Positions 36,010-45,887 of a DNA stretch of 64,000 nt are shown piece by piece. The notes under the pieces were generated by a model, which saw only the letters and a program-made list of their open reading frames with translations, did no database searches and was not told the DNA's origin. A program made the translations under genes and the position numbers. The stretch covers positions 310,001 through 374,000 of the forward strand of contig NZ_CANMHM010000002.1 of assembly GCF_947497695.1 (NCBI RefSeq). Direction: 5' to 3'. Each line of letters begins with the position of its first letter. Within the stretch, counting starts at the first letter, position 1. The stretch comes from an uncultured Polaribacter sp. (GTDB lineage: Bacteria > Bacteroidota > Bacteroidia > Flavobacteriales > Flavobacteriaceae).

Positions 36010-36948
36010 TTATTTTAGTAATGCTTTTTCGAAAAAATTATAATCATCTTTGTTTTTTATTTCAATAATGCTTTTTGTCTTAATCGTGGTTAGTTTGTTT
36101 ATTTCACACATCTTTGCTACTCCTTCTATCCCGCTATTTATTAGCAATCTATTTCCAGAGAACAATTCTTCTTCTTCAAATTTCACATTTCCCATAAAAT
36201 TAACAACTCCTAACAACCTCTCTAGCTCAGAAAATGTTTTAATGGTATATTTTGAGCCTCCAGAGCTACTGCTTTGAATTAATATAACACCTTTGGACAC
36301 ACCTGCTTGTATTCTACTTGCCTTGCTTCCTGAAAATTGATCTTCACGCTTATTTGGAGGGTTTTCAGAAATTAGCAACCCATTATTATTTAATACTTTA
36401 TCAGCTAGTTCTATCGTTATTTTCGAAGACGTTTTATGGTAATTTAATCCGCCAGATATGACGCCTGTTATGTTTGGAAAAACGGATTCATTATTTAAAA
36501 TAGCATTTTTATCTATGCCGTCTACTAAGCCATTACATATTGACCAATTCTTAGAAAAATAATTGCCAATTTTAGAAGCAATGGCATTTCCTAATTCATC
36601 TGATTTTCTAGACCCAATTAGAGCTATGCATTTTTCTAAATTAGCAACATTACCTTTTAAGTAAAGAATTGAAGGTGGATTTTTAATCTCTTTTAATAAT
36701 GATGGGTAATCATCACAAATAATAGAAGTCATTATAATGTTGTTCTCAATACATTCTTCAATTATTTTCTGTGCTAACGGTAAGTTTTCATTTATGACAT
36801 CAATTGTAACTTTTCCTCCAAGCATGTTACCTAATAAGTCAAGATCATCTATATATGTTTCAATCTCATTTATACGCCTTTTTACAAATGCGCTTCCAAC
36901 ACCTTTAATCAAGGAAAGTGCTAGAATATGTAGTATTCTATTGTTCAT
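36010..36948 (-). CDS. DprA/SMF-like Rossmann-fold protein, ShosA-like
   Basis: The protein (312 residues) has a DprA-type Rossmann domain: YPSLLKEIKNPPSILYLKG, IALIGSRKSDELGNAIA, SGGLNYH, LISENPPN and SRIQAGVSKGVILIQSSSSGGSKYT (matching the SRN.IiaGLS...V.E...SG..T pattern of DprA). The N-terminus has a helix-hairpin-helix-like lead (ALSLIKGVGSAFVKRR). It overlaps the PRTase gene by 11 bp. Pairing with a phosphoribosyltransferase, rather than with competence genes, matches the ShosTA toxin-antitoxin defence type, where the DprA-like protein is the antitoxin (recollection). A role in natural transformation is unlikely in this setting. Confidence 0.75.
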   Translation of the reverse strand: MNNRILHILALSLIKGVGSAFVKRRINEIETYIDDLDLLGNMLGGKVTIDVINENLPLAQKIIEECIENNIIMTSIICDDYPSLLKEIKNPPSILYLKGNVANLEKCIALIGSRKSDELGNAIASKIGNYFSKNWSICNGLVDGIDKNAILNNESVFPNITGVISGGLNYHKTSSKITIELADKVLNNNGLLISENPPNKREDQFSGSKASRIQAGVSKGVILIQSSSSGGSKYTIKTFSELERLLGVVNFMGNVKFEEEELFSGNRLLINSGIEGVAKMCEINKLTTIKTKSIIEIKNKDDYNFFEKALLK

Positions 36949-38221
36949 TGTAAATATTTATTAAATAACCACAGCCATTACCTTTATATTTTGGTGGTGT
37001 ACACGAATAAAACTTGTTGCCATTATTACGGTTTATTTTTATCTTCATGTCCTTATTACACCTTGGGCATAATTTATTTGATAGTGGTAAAATTAAATAA
37101 AATAGCGCTATGAATAGAATGTTTTTAGCTCCTCTTTTTCTCAATTGAGTAGCAATCTCATAAGCTGTTGCTGAGGAAGTGAATTGGTCATCTATAACGA
37201 TAATACTTTTTTCGCTTAAATCATATATTTTATTAGTTGAAAGATATTTAGAAATAAACGTTCTACGCGATGCGTAATCAGGTTGATTTCTTAAACTACC
37301 TACTACATTGTTATCCCATTCAAAAAGTTTAACTTTTGAAATATTGCTTTCAACCAAATCAAATATCTGCTTCATTTTATTTGAAGGAATTGTTGTTCTT
37401 TTATCTGACACATAAGATAAATAATCCCAATTGACTTTTTTTGAAGATTCAACTTTTTTTAAATAATTAGAAACAGATAGTGATAATTTTTCAAGAAAAT
37501 CAATAGATCTATTTGGGTGACCAATTTGAAAATATTTATCCGCTCTTGCATACTTATCACATACCCCATCTTCTTGCCTGGCTAAACAACGGAATGCTGT
37601 AAAACCATTTACGTGTTTCTGAAATGTAAACTTTACTGCATTTGCTGTTTCTTTGCCTTGAAAAACGGCTTCTAAAGCTAATAAGTTTTTTAAAGGGTTA
37701 GAAATTATACTAGACAGTTCTTTAAAATTTTTAGCATAATATGTAGGGCCTTCTTTGATAGGTCTTCTATCATCCCCAATATCATCTCGCACCTCTTTTA
37801 CATAGCTTTTATAAAATTTAGTAAGTACCGTCTTTATATTTAACAATCTACCTAAAGCTATATCTAACCAACTATCTCCAACAATTATGAAATTATCTTT
37901 TTCTTTATATGCTATTTTGAGGTCAGGTATAGATTCAATAAAGTCTCTTGTTCTTCTGTCATTAGGCTTATCAGCTAAGCTTAAAAAAGGTAAATTGAAA
38001 ATTTGTTCTGAAATAGGTTTCACATACCTTGGGTGACTATCAGAAACAATAAATAATCTATTGCCAATTAAAATTTGATTTTTTATAAAATCAAGAGCAT
38101 CTGGAAATACATATTTTCTTATTAATGAAATATCAGTTTCATCAACACCATCCTTCATTTTTTTAAAATAAGGATGGGTAGTATTTGTTAGAGTACCATC
38201 TAAATCTAAAAATATAATCAT
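36938..38221 (-). CDS. HAD-phosphoribosyltransferase-zinc ribbon fusion, ShosT-like toxin
   Basis: Three parts are seen in the 427 residues. (1) An N-terminal HAD-like phosphatase with FLDLDGTLTNT (Asp nucleophile and acceptor), LFIVSDSHP (motif II Ser) and FIIVGDSWLDI (motif IV). (2) A phosphoribosyltransferase domain with the PRPP loop SIIVIDDQFTSSATAY (about residue 340), reminiscent of ComF-type enzymes. (3) A C-terminal topoisomerase-like zinc ribbon with CPRC (about 385-388) and later Cys 407 and 417. Paired with the DprA-like gene it resembles ShosT, a PRTase toxin. The reaction is not known to me for this version. The HAD part could hydrolyse a phosphorylated product. The gene is 49 bp downstream of hsdR. 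Confidence 0.7.
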   Translation of the reverse strand: MIIFLDLDGTLTNTTHPYFKKMKDGVDETDISLIRKYVFPDALDFIKNQILIGNRLFIVSDSHPRYVKPISEQIFNLPFLSLADKPNDRRTRDFIESIPDLKIAYKEKDNFIIVGDSWLDIALGRLLNIKTVLTKFYKSYVKEVRDDIGDDRRPIKEGPTYYAKNFKELSSIISNPLKNLLALEAVFQGKETANAVKFTFQKHVNGFTAFRCLARQEDGVCDKYARADKYFQIGHPNRSIDFLEKLSLSVSNYLKKVESSKKVNWDYLSYVSDKRTTIPSNKMKQIFDLVESNISKVKLFEWDNNVVGSLRNQPDYASRRTFISKYLSTNKIYDLSEKSIIVIDDQFTSSATAYEIATQLRKRGAKNILFIALFYLILPLSNKLCPRCNKDMKIKINRNNGNKFYSCTPPKYKGNGCGYLINIYNEQ

Positions 38222-38270
38222 AGCTAATTGTATTTTTTTGAGCCTATATAAGTATATTACTTTACTAGAA

Positions 38271-41252
38271 CTACTTGTCTAAACCCCGAACCTCACGATT
38301 ATAAATTTCTTGAAATAACAAATTCTTAAACATGCTGTTCGCTTTGTCATCGGTCATTTTATTATAGAAATCTAACTTGGTGTTTATGAAGTTTAAAAAT
38401 TCATCATCCACTTCCTCTTCAAATTTGTCTTTGATATCATTTTTTGAATTTTGCTTATTGAAATAAGACATTAATTCTTGATTGTCATATAAATTTTTCT
38501 TGACACGGTTAAAATCTATTTTATCCTCTCCCGTAAGTTCTAAACCAAAGGTGTCATTCAAAACTTTTATAATATTAGATAAATAATCTACATCTTCATC
38601 TACACTTCCTCCAGCTCCTTCAGGTGCCATTCCGTAATCTTCACCATCTTCTTTTACTAATGATAAATCTTTTTCAAACTTAAACTGAATCTTATAACTA
38701 TCTAACTCAACATCATTTACAACATCTAAAGGCAAACTACTTTGTACATAAGGCAATTTTTTAAGTAATGCTGTTAAGAAAACATATTTCTTTTCTAATT
38801 CTACGTCTGTAAACGTAATAATCTGACTTAAAAAACGGTAAATTTTTATAAACGACTTTGCTGCCGCTTTAAAACCTAATTGGTCTTCCTCTTCTAATTC
38901 ATCTGCAAAACGATTTGAAATTGAACCTAAAATTGGTTGAATTAACTCAAAATTATCGCCTTGTCTAAAAAATATTTCGGCAAAAGCATTTACTTCTGTT
39001 TCGTAAAAAACCTTGTAATCTTCTACTGTGTTTAAAACATCATACAAACTATTAGGATCTGTTTCATTTTCTTCTTCCATATAGTTTTTACCATAGAAAT
39101 GCTGAAAGTCTTTTTGCACCAATTCTGGGTCGTTTACAAAGTCTAAAACCATGGTTGCGTCTTTCCCTTTTCTGTTTCTATTTAAACGAGAAAGTGTTTG
39201 TACTGTGTTTGCGCCACCTAATTTTTTATCTACAAACATGGTTTGTAACAAAGGTTCATCAAAACCTGTTTGAAATTTATTGGCAACAATTAAAATTCTG
39301 AATTTTGGTAATTTTAAAGCTTCTGGAATACTGATTTTACCTTCCAGATTATTCATATTACTTTCTGTGTATTCGCCACCAGTTTCATCATCTTTTACAG
39401 TTCCAGAAAAAGCAACCAACGCATTGTAAGGCAAGTTTAATTCTTGCATAATTTCATCGAACTTACGTTTGAATCTTACTGCGTGTAATCTCGATTTTGT
39501 AACCAACATTGCTCTTGCTTGTCCTTGAATTTCATTTTGCGTTTTACTTACAAAATGCTCTAAAATAATTCGTGCTTTTTTATCGATTGCGTGGTCTTGT
39601 AAATCTACATAATTAGCTAAAACACGTACCGTTTTTTTCTTTTCGTATTCTTTATCGTCAATTTCTGAATGTTTTATCAATTTATAATAACGTTTAAAAG
39701 ACATATAGTTTTTTAACACATCTTTTATAAAGCCTTCTTTAATGGCTTCTTCCATGGTATAATCATCAAAAGCGGATAATTGACCATTTATTTTTGTACC
39801 AAACAACTCTAACGTTTTTGGTTTTGGAGTTGCCGTAAACGCAAATTGAGAAATATTTTCTTGTTTTCCTTTTTTAGCAATTTCTTCAGCAATAATTTCA
39901 TCTGCTGTTTTTATATGCGCTTCTGCTTCTGCAGATTGCTCTAAACTTAATGCTTTACGCATATGTCTTGATGTTTCTCCAGATTGAGAACTATGTGCTT
40001 CATCTATTAAAACAGCATAATTTCTATCAGAAAAGCTACCTACAACGTCTGAAATTACAGGAAACTTTTGAATTGTGGTAATAATAATTCTCTTCTTATC
40101 ATTAATGGCATCTTTTAAATCTTGCGAAGTTGTTCTTTCATCTAAATACGCAACAACACCTGGTGTATTGTCTAACTGACGGATATTATCTTGAATCTGT
40201 TTGTTTAAAACCCGCCTATCTGTAACCACAATTACAGAATCGAATAATGCTTTACTGTCTGTATACTTTTGATAAAAATTTGCCAATTGATATGCCAACC
40301 AAGTAATGGTATTCGATTTACCTGAACCTGCAGAATGTTGTACCAAATAATTTTTCCCTGTTCCGTCTTCTTTTAAGGCTTCTAAAATTCTGTTTACCGC
40401 TCTTCTTTGATGAAAACGAGGAAACAATAATTTTGTAGATTTCTTTTCTTCTAACTTTTTTGTAGATGGATTATAAACCTTCTCTTTATCAACTTGTACA
40501 CTTATAAAGTTTTGCACCAAGCTTAATAAAGAGTCTTTTCTTAAAACATCTTCCCATAGATAAGAAACTGCAAAACCATTAGGGTTTTCATTAACCAAGC
40601 CTTTATTAAATGGTAAAAAGAAAGTAGATTTTCCCTTTAATTGCGTAGTCATAAAAACCTTTTCTGTACCAACTGCAAAATGAACCAAACAACGTTTAAA
40701 CTCTAAAAAAGGTTCTCCTTTCGGATCACGATCTTGCATATATTGCTTAATTGCATTGTGATGATTTTGTCTCGTTAACGCATTTTTAAGTTCTATTGTA
40801 ACTACGGGAATCCCATTAATAAACAACACAATATCTATCTCGTTTTTGTTACGATTAGAATATTGAAACTGACGCACTAAACTTAAACGGTTTTTTGCAT
40901 ACGCTTCTTCGTGTTCTGGTGTTTTGTTATGCGCAGGTTTAAAATACGCCAACGTTAATTTTTGTCCTCTATCTTTTACACCATTTCTTAAAACGTCTAA
41001 CGTTTTATTTTTAGTGATGTTTTTAGCAATGGTTTCTACAATTTTAACATCTACTAAAGCACCATATTGTTTTTCTAATGCTTGGTATTGCTTTGGTTGT
41101 GTGTCTTTTATAAAGGCAATAATTTCTGATGGAATTACACACAAATCTTTATCATACAAAGCAGATGAAACACTTGTATATTCTTTAACGCTATTAGTTA
41201 AATAATTTTCTATATGTTCTTCGAAATGAATTTCTTTAGTTCCTGATGCCAT
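38271..41252 (-). CDS. hsdR: Type I restriction endonuclease subunit R
   Basis: HsdR (993 residues) is the motor and nuclease of the type I system. The N-terminal PD-(D/E)xK nuclease shows EIDIVLFINGIPVVTIELKN (Asp and E-x-K). SF2 translocase motifs follow: Walker A QHSAGSGKSNTITW, DEAH box VLIDEAHSSQ, motif III FTATPKPK, and motif VI QTLSRLNRNRKGK. The C-terminal helical domain, which contacts the M/S core, is intact. It is cotranscribed with hsdS and hsdM, with one small gene in between. No disruption is seen, so the system is probably active. Confidence 0.96.
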   Translation of the reverse strand: MASGTKEIHFEEHIENYLTNSVKEYTSVSSALYDKDLCVIPSEIIAFIKDTQPKQYQALEKQYGALVDVKIVETIAKNITKNKTLDVLRNGVKDRGQKLTLAYFKPAHNKTPEHEEAYAKNRLSLVRQFQYSNRNKNEIDIVLFINGIPVVTIELKNALTRQNHHNAIKQYMQDRDPKGEPFLEFKRCLVHFAVGTEKVFMTTQLKGKSTFFLPFNKGLVNENPNGFAVSYLWEDVLRKDSLLSLVQNFISVQVDKEKVYNPSTKKLEEKKSTKLLFPRFHQRRAVNRILEALKEDGTGKNYLVQHSAGSGKSNTITWLAYQLANFYQKYTDSKALFDSVIVVTDRRVLNKQIQDNIRQLDNTPGVVAYLDERTTSQDLKDAINDKKRIIITTIQKFPVISDVVGSFSDRNYAVLIDEAHSSQSGETSRHMRKALSLEQSAEAEAHIKTADEIIAEEIAKKGKQENISQFAFTATPKPKTLELFGTKINGQLSAFDDYTMEEAIKEGFIKDVLKNYMSFKRYYKLIKHSEIDDKEYEKKKTVRVLANYVDLQDHAIDKKARIILEHFVSKTQNEIQGQARAMLVTKSRLHAVRFKRKFDEIMQELNLPYNALVAFSGTVKDDETGGEYTESNMNNLEGKISIPEALKLPKFRILIVANKFQTGFDEPLLQTMFVDKKLGGANTVQTLSRLNRNRKGKDATMVLDFVNDPELVQKDFQHFYGKNYMEEENETDPNSLYDVLNTVEDYKVFYETEVNAFAEIFFRQGDNFELIQPILGSISNRFADELEEEDQLGFKAAAKSFIKIYRFLSQIITFTDVELEKKYVFLTALLKKLPYVQSSLPLDVVNDVELDSYKIQFKFEKDLSLVKEDGEDYGMAPEGAGGSVDEDVDYLSNIIKVLNDTFGLELTGEDKIDFNRVKKNLYDNQELMSYFNKQNSKNDIKDKFEEEVDDEFLNFINTKLDFYNKMTDDKANSMFKNLLFQEIYNREVRGLDK

Positions 41253-41279
41253 AACTTTTTCTTTTTCTTAATCGTAAAA

Positions 41280-41753
41280 TTAAAGTTCTCTTTTAGTTAA
41301 TGAAATAATCTGATTTAAGTCAGCAAGTGCTTTCTCTTTTTCACGATTTTTATTTTTCAATTTTGTAATTAACTTTTCTATTTGTTCTCTTTCTTTCTTT
41401 ATTATTTCCCAAGCTTTGGTTTGTGCTTTTAGCAGTAACGCTGCTAATTCTTGATTAGATAAATTACTAATGCTGTTTAAATCATCTACAAAATTCCCAA
41501 ATTTATCCATATAATAAGATGTGTGTGCAATATCTCTTTTATAGATAATATGCCCTTGATAGATAAAATTTAATCTTGAACAATTTATTTTTTTCTTTCT
41601 TTTATATACTACAGTATATTTTACGCTGACACCATTAGACAAATAAATTGGCTTTGTTAAATGAACAATATTTTTAGGGGCATTATATCCCTTAATTTTT
41701 TGTATAAACTCGAAATTTTCATTTTTTACGATCCAATAATTTGAAGTTGCCAT
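41280..41753 (-). CDS. Hypothetical protein between hsdS and hsdR
   Basis: I do not recognise this 157-residue product. The N-terminal half is beta-rich and basic (VKYTVVYKRKKKIN). The C-terminal 60 residues form a strong coiled coil (KKEREQIEKLITKLKNKNREKEKAL). It lies 6 bp after hsdS and 27 bp before hsdR, so it is part of the R-M operon. Small genes inside type I operons often modulate or accompany restriction, or form separate defence modules. No catalytic motif is seen. Confidence 0.7.
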   Translation of the reverse strand: MATSNYWIVKNENFEFIQKIKGYNAPKNIVHLTKPIYLSNGVSVKYTVVYKRKKKINCSRLNFIYQGHIIYKRDIAHTSYYMDKFGNFVDDLNSISNLSNQELAALLLKAQTKAWEIIKKEREQIEKLITKLKNKNREKEKALADLNQIISLTKREL

Positions 41754-41759
41754 TGTTTT

Positions 41760-43058
41760 CTACTTTTTTGGTGCTTGCCAATCTCTTACATCTATTTTAC
41801 CTGTTACTGCTTCACTAATGATAGCTTGACGATATGCTTTTAGTTTTTTGATTTGATTTTTTAATAACGACACAGATTTGATAATTATACCACCTTTATT
41901 TTCTATGAAAAATAAGATTTTTGCTTGTTCCTTTAAATTTGGAAGAAGAAGTTTGAATTTTTTAAATTCAGTTAAACCAATTCTCAATCTTGTAGTACCT
42001 GTACTTTTTAATTCTGCTTGAAAATTCAAATATTTAGAGTTTATAGCGTATTCTAAAAATTTTACATAACATTTAGTTTCATCAACTTCAAATCTTATTC
42101 CATCTGATGCCATAATAAACCTCTCATCAAAATTTGGAACTATACAAGCTCTTGCAACTGGATCAGCCATTTTAGCTATAATTAAATCACCTGGAAAAAC
42201 ATTACAACTGAACAATTCATCAGCTTTTTTTTCAGTAGTAAAAATTTTATATTTATTTTTAAACTCACCAACGCCTATATTTTGTAATTGAATTATTCTA
42301 ACTCCTTTTTCTGTATACTCTTCCTGCTTTAAGTCAGAACCAAATGGACCTCCAGTGATTGAATATCTATTGCTTTTAGCCACTTTAGAAATACTGATAA
42401 AACTCCAATGTTCAGGGATTTCTCCTAACCATTCAATACCAGAATTTTTCATTTTGGCATTTTTATTTAAACCTTTGGTTACTGCTTCATTAATAATGGC
42501 TTTTCTTTGGGCTTGTAACTTTTTTATAAGTTGCTCTTTTTTATCAATTAACCCATCTATAATAGTAGTTTTGTGGTCTAAATAATTCGCTATTTGGGTT
42601 TGTTCTTTGGAATTCTCGGGTATACACAATGGAAAATTTAAAAACATTGGTAACCTTAAAGAATCTACAGTAGATTTAGCTGATAATTTTAAAACCTCGT
42701 GAATAAAGTTTTCTTTCAAAAAGTAATATAGAAATTTACCATTTACAGACTTAAAATTATAGAGCATATAAACTCTTTGATGAAAATCAAACTTTTCATT
42801 TACGTAATGCCATATTTTACAAATATCTCCATCTCCAGCAGTTAATATTGCTTCACCATCATAAGAAAAAGAATTAATTTTCTTTATGTCTTTAGACCTA
42901 ACATAAAATGGAAACTCACCGTCTACAACTTGATTAATTGTGTCTTTATCACCTGTTGTAATGTCGCACAAATACCTTAATCTAATATTCAACCAATTAT
43001 CAGGGATTTCTTTCATCCATTCTATTCCACTCTCTTTATATACTTCGTATTTCTTCAT
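41760..43058 (-). CDS. hsdS: Type I restriction-modification specificity subunit S
   Basis: HsdS has 432 residues in the expected two-target-recognition-domain layout. Each TRD begins with the ESGIEWMKEIPDNW / NSGIEWLGEIPEHW repeat (about 9 and 207). The central and C-terminal helical spacers carry LIDKKEQLIKKLQAQRKAIINEAV and LKAYRQAIISEAVTGKID. It sets the DNA site for both methylation and cleavage; the target cannot be read from sequence. Its first base overlaps the last base of hsdM. Confidence 0.95.
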   Translation of the reverse strand: MKKYEVYKESGIEWMKEIPDNWLNIRLRYLCDITTGDKDTINQVVDGEFPFYVRSKDIKKINSFSYDGEAILTAGDGDICKIWHYVNEKFDFHQRVYMLYNFKSVNGKFLYYFLKENFIHEVLKLSAKSTVDSLRLPMFLNFPLCIPENSKEQTQIANYLDHKTTIIDGLIDKKEQLIKKLQAQRKAIINEAVTKGLNKNAKMKNSGIEWLGEIPEHWSFISISKVAKSNRYSITGGPFGSDLKQEEYTEKGVRIIQLQNIGVGEFKNKYKIFTTEKKADELFSCNVFPGDLIIAKMADPVARACIVPNFDERFIMASDGIRFEVDETKCYVKFLEYAINSKYLNFQAELKSTGTTRLRIGLTEFKKFKLLLPNLKEQAKILFFIENKGGIIIKSVSLLKNQIKKLKAYRQAIISEAVTGKIDVRDWQAPKK

Positions 43059-44842
43059 TATACCAACAAATCATTTAAAAGTGTTGCAATATCTTTTTCT
43101 AATTGTATAATATCTGCTTTAATTTCAGATGCAGGTTGTAAACCTTTGTATTCGTAAAAATATTTGGTAAAATTAATTTCGTAACCAATACGTGTTTTGT
43201 CATAATCTATCCAAGCATCTGGCACGTGTGGTAACACTTCTTTGGTAAAATAACTTTCTAGATCTTCTGTTAACGGTACATTTTCTTTGTCTCTTTTTTT
43301 AGAGTCTGGTTTTGGGTTTCCTTTACTTAATACCTTTTTACCCTCTTTGTACAAAGGTTGTTCTATGGTTAATTGGTAAAAGCCAAAATCGTCGTTATTA
43401 TAAATCTTACAATAATCGTTTTCTTCGAATTTGGTGTAAATATCTGTTAATTCATTTATGTGTTCTTGGGTTAACTCGTTTCGTTTGTTTCCTAAACTTT
43501 TTTTATTAGAACGTGCAAAAATATGCTCGGTTTCTTCTTTTCCTTTGGCATTTGTACCTGTTACTTTGCTTGCATTTGCATTTATCAACTGTACTTTTCC
43601 TTTACGTTCTTTGGTTTTTTTATTGGTTAAAAACCAGATATAGGTGTTAATACCTGTGTTGTAAAACAAATCTTTTGGTAAGGCAACAATACACTCTAAC
43701 CAATCGTTTTCTATAATCCATTTTCTAATATTGCTTTCGCCACTTCCTGCATCACCAGTAAACAAAGGAGAACCATTGGTTACCACACCAATACGAGAAC
43801 CATTTTTCTCGTCCATTTTAGAAATCATATGTTGTAAAAACAATAATTGTCCGTCACTTGTTCTTGGTGTTCCTGCATAAAAACGTCCTGCAGGGTTTAA
43901 TGCTTCGTTTTCTATATAATTTTTATCTTTTTTCCAAGTAACTCCATAAGGCGGATTTGCCATCATATAATGGAATTTCTTGCCTTGAAATTGATCGTCT
44001 GTAAATGAGTTTCCGTGTTTTACATCTCTTGGGTTTTCACCAGATATTAAGGCTTCCGATTTTGCAATGGCACAAGATTGCTCGTTCAATTCTTGTCCGA
44101 ACGTTAAAATAGTAGGTTTGTTTTGGTTGTCTTTACAAACCTCATCTAATACAAAATTCTTACCTAAATTTACCATTCCACCTGTACCACAAGCAGGGTC
44201 AAAAATAGTTCTAATGATTCCTGATTTAGATAATTCCTCTTTTTCTGGAGTAAAGATAATTGCATTCATTAGTGCAATTACATCTCTTGGCGTAAAATGC
44301 TCTCCTGCTGTTTCATTAGATTGCTCGTTAGAAACACGAATCAATTCTTCAAAAACATATCCCATAGAATGGTTATCAATCGTATCTTGATGTAAATCTA
44401 TTTTGCAAATAGCATCTATCATTTCATACAACAAACGGTTTTTTACCAAACGTGCAATTACTTTATCGAACTGAAAGCTTTCTAAAATATCTCTTACTTC
44501 TGCATTAAAACCATTTAAGTAATTATTAAAGTTGATTTCTATGTATTGTGGTTCGTCTTTTAAAGAATGTAAGGTGTGTTTTGAGGTGTTGTAATACGTT
44601 AAACCTCCTGCAGCCTTCTTTAGGATTGGGTCTAATTTATCTTCACTTACTTTGTCTCTAAAATCGGTGTAAGATTTGCGTACTTTTTCGTTTACATTTT
44701 CGAGCATACAATCTAATCTTCTTATTACTACAAATGGTAATAACACATCTCCTATTTCATTTTTCTTGAAGGCGTCTCTTAATACATCGTCTGTAATTCT
44801 CCAGATAAAACCTACGTCTACTTTGTTATTATTGGTGCTCAT
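43058..44842 (-). CDS. hsdM: Type I restriction-modification N6-adenine methyltransferase subunit M
   Basis: HsdM has 594 residues. It contains the HsdM N-terminal helical domain (about 10-150), then the methyltransferase core with motif I DPACGTGGMVN (SAM binding) and motif IV ANPPYGVTW (NPPY, N6-adenine type). It methylates host target sites together with HsdS. A -7 promoter element lies 31 bp upstream (44873-44880), so the R-M genes can be expressed separately from the ATPase module. Confidence 0.96.
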   Translation of the reverse strand: MSTNNNKVDVGFIWRITDDVLRDAFKKNEIGDVLLPFVVIRRLDCMLENVNEKVRKSYTDFRDKVSEDKLDPILKKAAGGLTYYNTSKHTLHSLKDEPQYIEINFNNYLNGFNAEVRDILESFQFDKVIARLVKNRLLYEMIDAICKIDLHQDTIDNHSMGYVFEELIRVSNEQSNETAGEHFTPRDVIALMNAIIFTPEKEELSKSGIIRTIFDPACGTGGMVNLGKNFVLDEVCKDNQNKPTILTFGQELNEQSCAIAKSEALISGENPRDVKHGNSFTDDQFQGKKFHYMMANPPYGVTWKKDKNYIENEALNPAGRFYAGTPRTSDGQLLFLQHMISKMDEKNGSRIGVVTNGSPLFTGDAGSGESNIRKWIIENDWLECIVALPKDLFYNTGINTYIWFLTNKKTKERKGKVQLINANASKVTGTNAKGKEETEHIFARSNKKSLGNKRNELTQEHINELTDIYTKFEENDYCKIYNNDDFGFYQLTIEQPLYKEGKKVLSKGNPKPDSKKRDKENVPLTEDLESYFTKEVLPHVPDAWIDYDKTRIGYEINFTKYFYEYKGLQPASEIKADIIQLEKDIATLLNDLLV

Positions 44843-44872
44843 TTATTGTTTTGTTATTGTTGCTATATGGTA

Positions 44873-44880
44873 CAAATATA
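44873..44880 (-). promoter_or_regulatory. -7 element of the hsdMSR operon
   Basis: The minus strand reads TATATTTG, a perfect TAnnTTTG match, 31 bp before the hsdM start. The -33 TTG is not evident. It lies in the 68-bp gap after the HDR-motif gene, so the R-M genes form their own transcription unit. Confidence 0.55.
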
Positions 44881-44910
44881 TATTTTATGTATGCGGTGAA
44901 AGTGCATTGG

Positions 44911-45885
44911 TTAAAAATTCAAGAAATTTGATATTTTATCTCCTTGTATATAATCTGGATTGTTTTCATTTAAAAATGTAATGGTATGTTGAATATCCTC
45001 AATTAACTTATTTGCCAAATCATGGTTTTCTTTTTTAGCCAAGCTTGAATAAGAAATTTCTCTTCCATTCGTTATTTTTTGACCTCTATTATTCCAAAAA
45101 CTAAACGTATCTCCTGAATAGATTCTACTATAGTTTGTTAAAACACCTCTATCATGCTCTCGTTTTGTAAAAATAAGCGTAAAAGTTGGTCGCTTACCTA
45201 ATTGGCTTGACAATTTAGAAGTTATTTTTTTCTTGATTTCATCAAAAGTATAATTAGAACGACTTGGATCTGTTACTATGATAACATTTGCTTTCGTAAA
45301 TGATTCTATACACAAGACGTCTAAATAATTTATTAAATTTACATCAACAGTATCTGTATCAGTATCCTTATTGCTTAAAATATAAGGATCTATAATTAGT
45401 ATATCTGTTAAAGGCAATGAATATTCTTTTAAATCACTCCATGTTTTAAAATCGTTTCCATTAATTCTCCATTTTCTCTCAAAATCGTAATCATTTTGAT
45501 TAATGAAAAGTTTATTAAGAATTTGTATTTCTTCACCTACTTTACCAACTAAAACACAACCTGCATTTTTAAATTTATCAGTATCATCATCTTCCAATAA
45601 ATACACGGAAGTTAATTTGTTAGAACAAAAAGTATTAGAACTATTAGATTTTAAAGGTCTTGCTGGCTCTTTATAATCAAACTTTATTTCATTATGCTCT
45701 CCCATACCTTGACTTAAAGTAGTTATCCAATTTAATAACAAAGGACTTTCTTTTAAATCGTTTTTAGGAAAGTTAAAATAAACATTTAACTGCTTTTTTA
45801 ATAATTTATTGCAATCATCAAACAACTCATGACTTTTCGATTTCACAAAAGATATTAAGTTAGATTTATCTATATAAATATCCAT
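44911..45885 (-). CDS. Uncharacterised protein with an HDR motif, partner of the AAA ATPase
   Basis: I do not recognise this 324-residue protein. The C-terminal half has an alternating beta/alpha pattern: DILIIDPYIL (about 165), NVIIVTDPSR, TFTLIFTKREHDRGVLTNY (His 244, Asp, Arg). A D-PY strand followed by a strand ending in HDR is reminiscent of phospholipase-D-fold MIT_C-type domains, but this is a weak, pattern-based guess. Residues SGDTFSFWNNRG follow. It begins 2 bp after the ATPase gene ends, so the two are translated together. By analogy with other ATPase-plus-effector defence pairs it may be the effector (inference). Confidence 0.6.
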   Translation of the reverse strand: MDIYIDKSNLISFVKSKSHELFDDCNKLLKKQLNVYFNFPKNDLKESPLLLNWITTLSQGMGEHNEIKFDYKEPARPLKSNSSNTFCSNKLTSVYLLEDDDTDKFKNAGCVLVGKVGEEIQILNKLFINQNDYDFERKWRINGNDFKTWSDLKEYSLPLTDILIIDPYILSNKDTDTDTVDVNLINYLDVLCIESFTKANVIIVTDPSRSNYTFDEIKKKITSKLSSQLGKRPTFTLIFTKREHDRGVLTNYSRIYSGDTFSFWNNRGQKITNGREISYSSLAKKENHDLANKLIEDIQHTITFLNENNPDYIQGDKISNFLNF

Positions 45886-45887
45886 AA

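Noticed and set aside
36010..36948. DprA for natural competence
   Set aside because: The gene is inside a mobile element and overlaps a phosphoribosyltransferase gene, which fits a ShosTA-type defence pair better than competence.
44067..44390. Plus-strand open frame inside hsdM
   Set aside because: It is antisense to the catalytic region of the methyltransferase. No independent protein features are seen.
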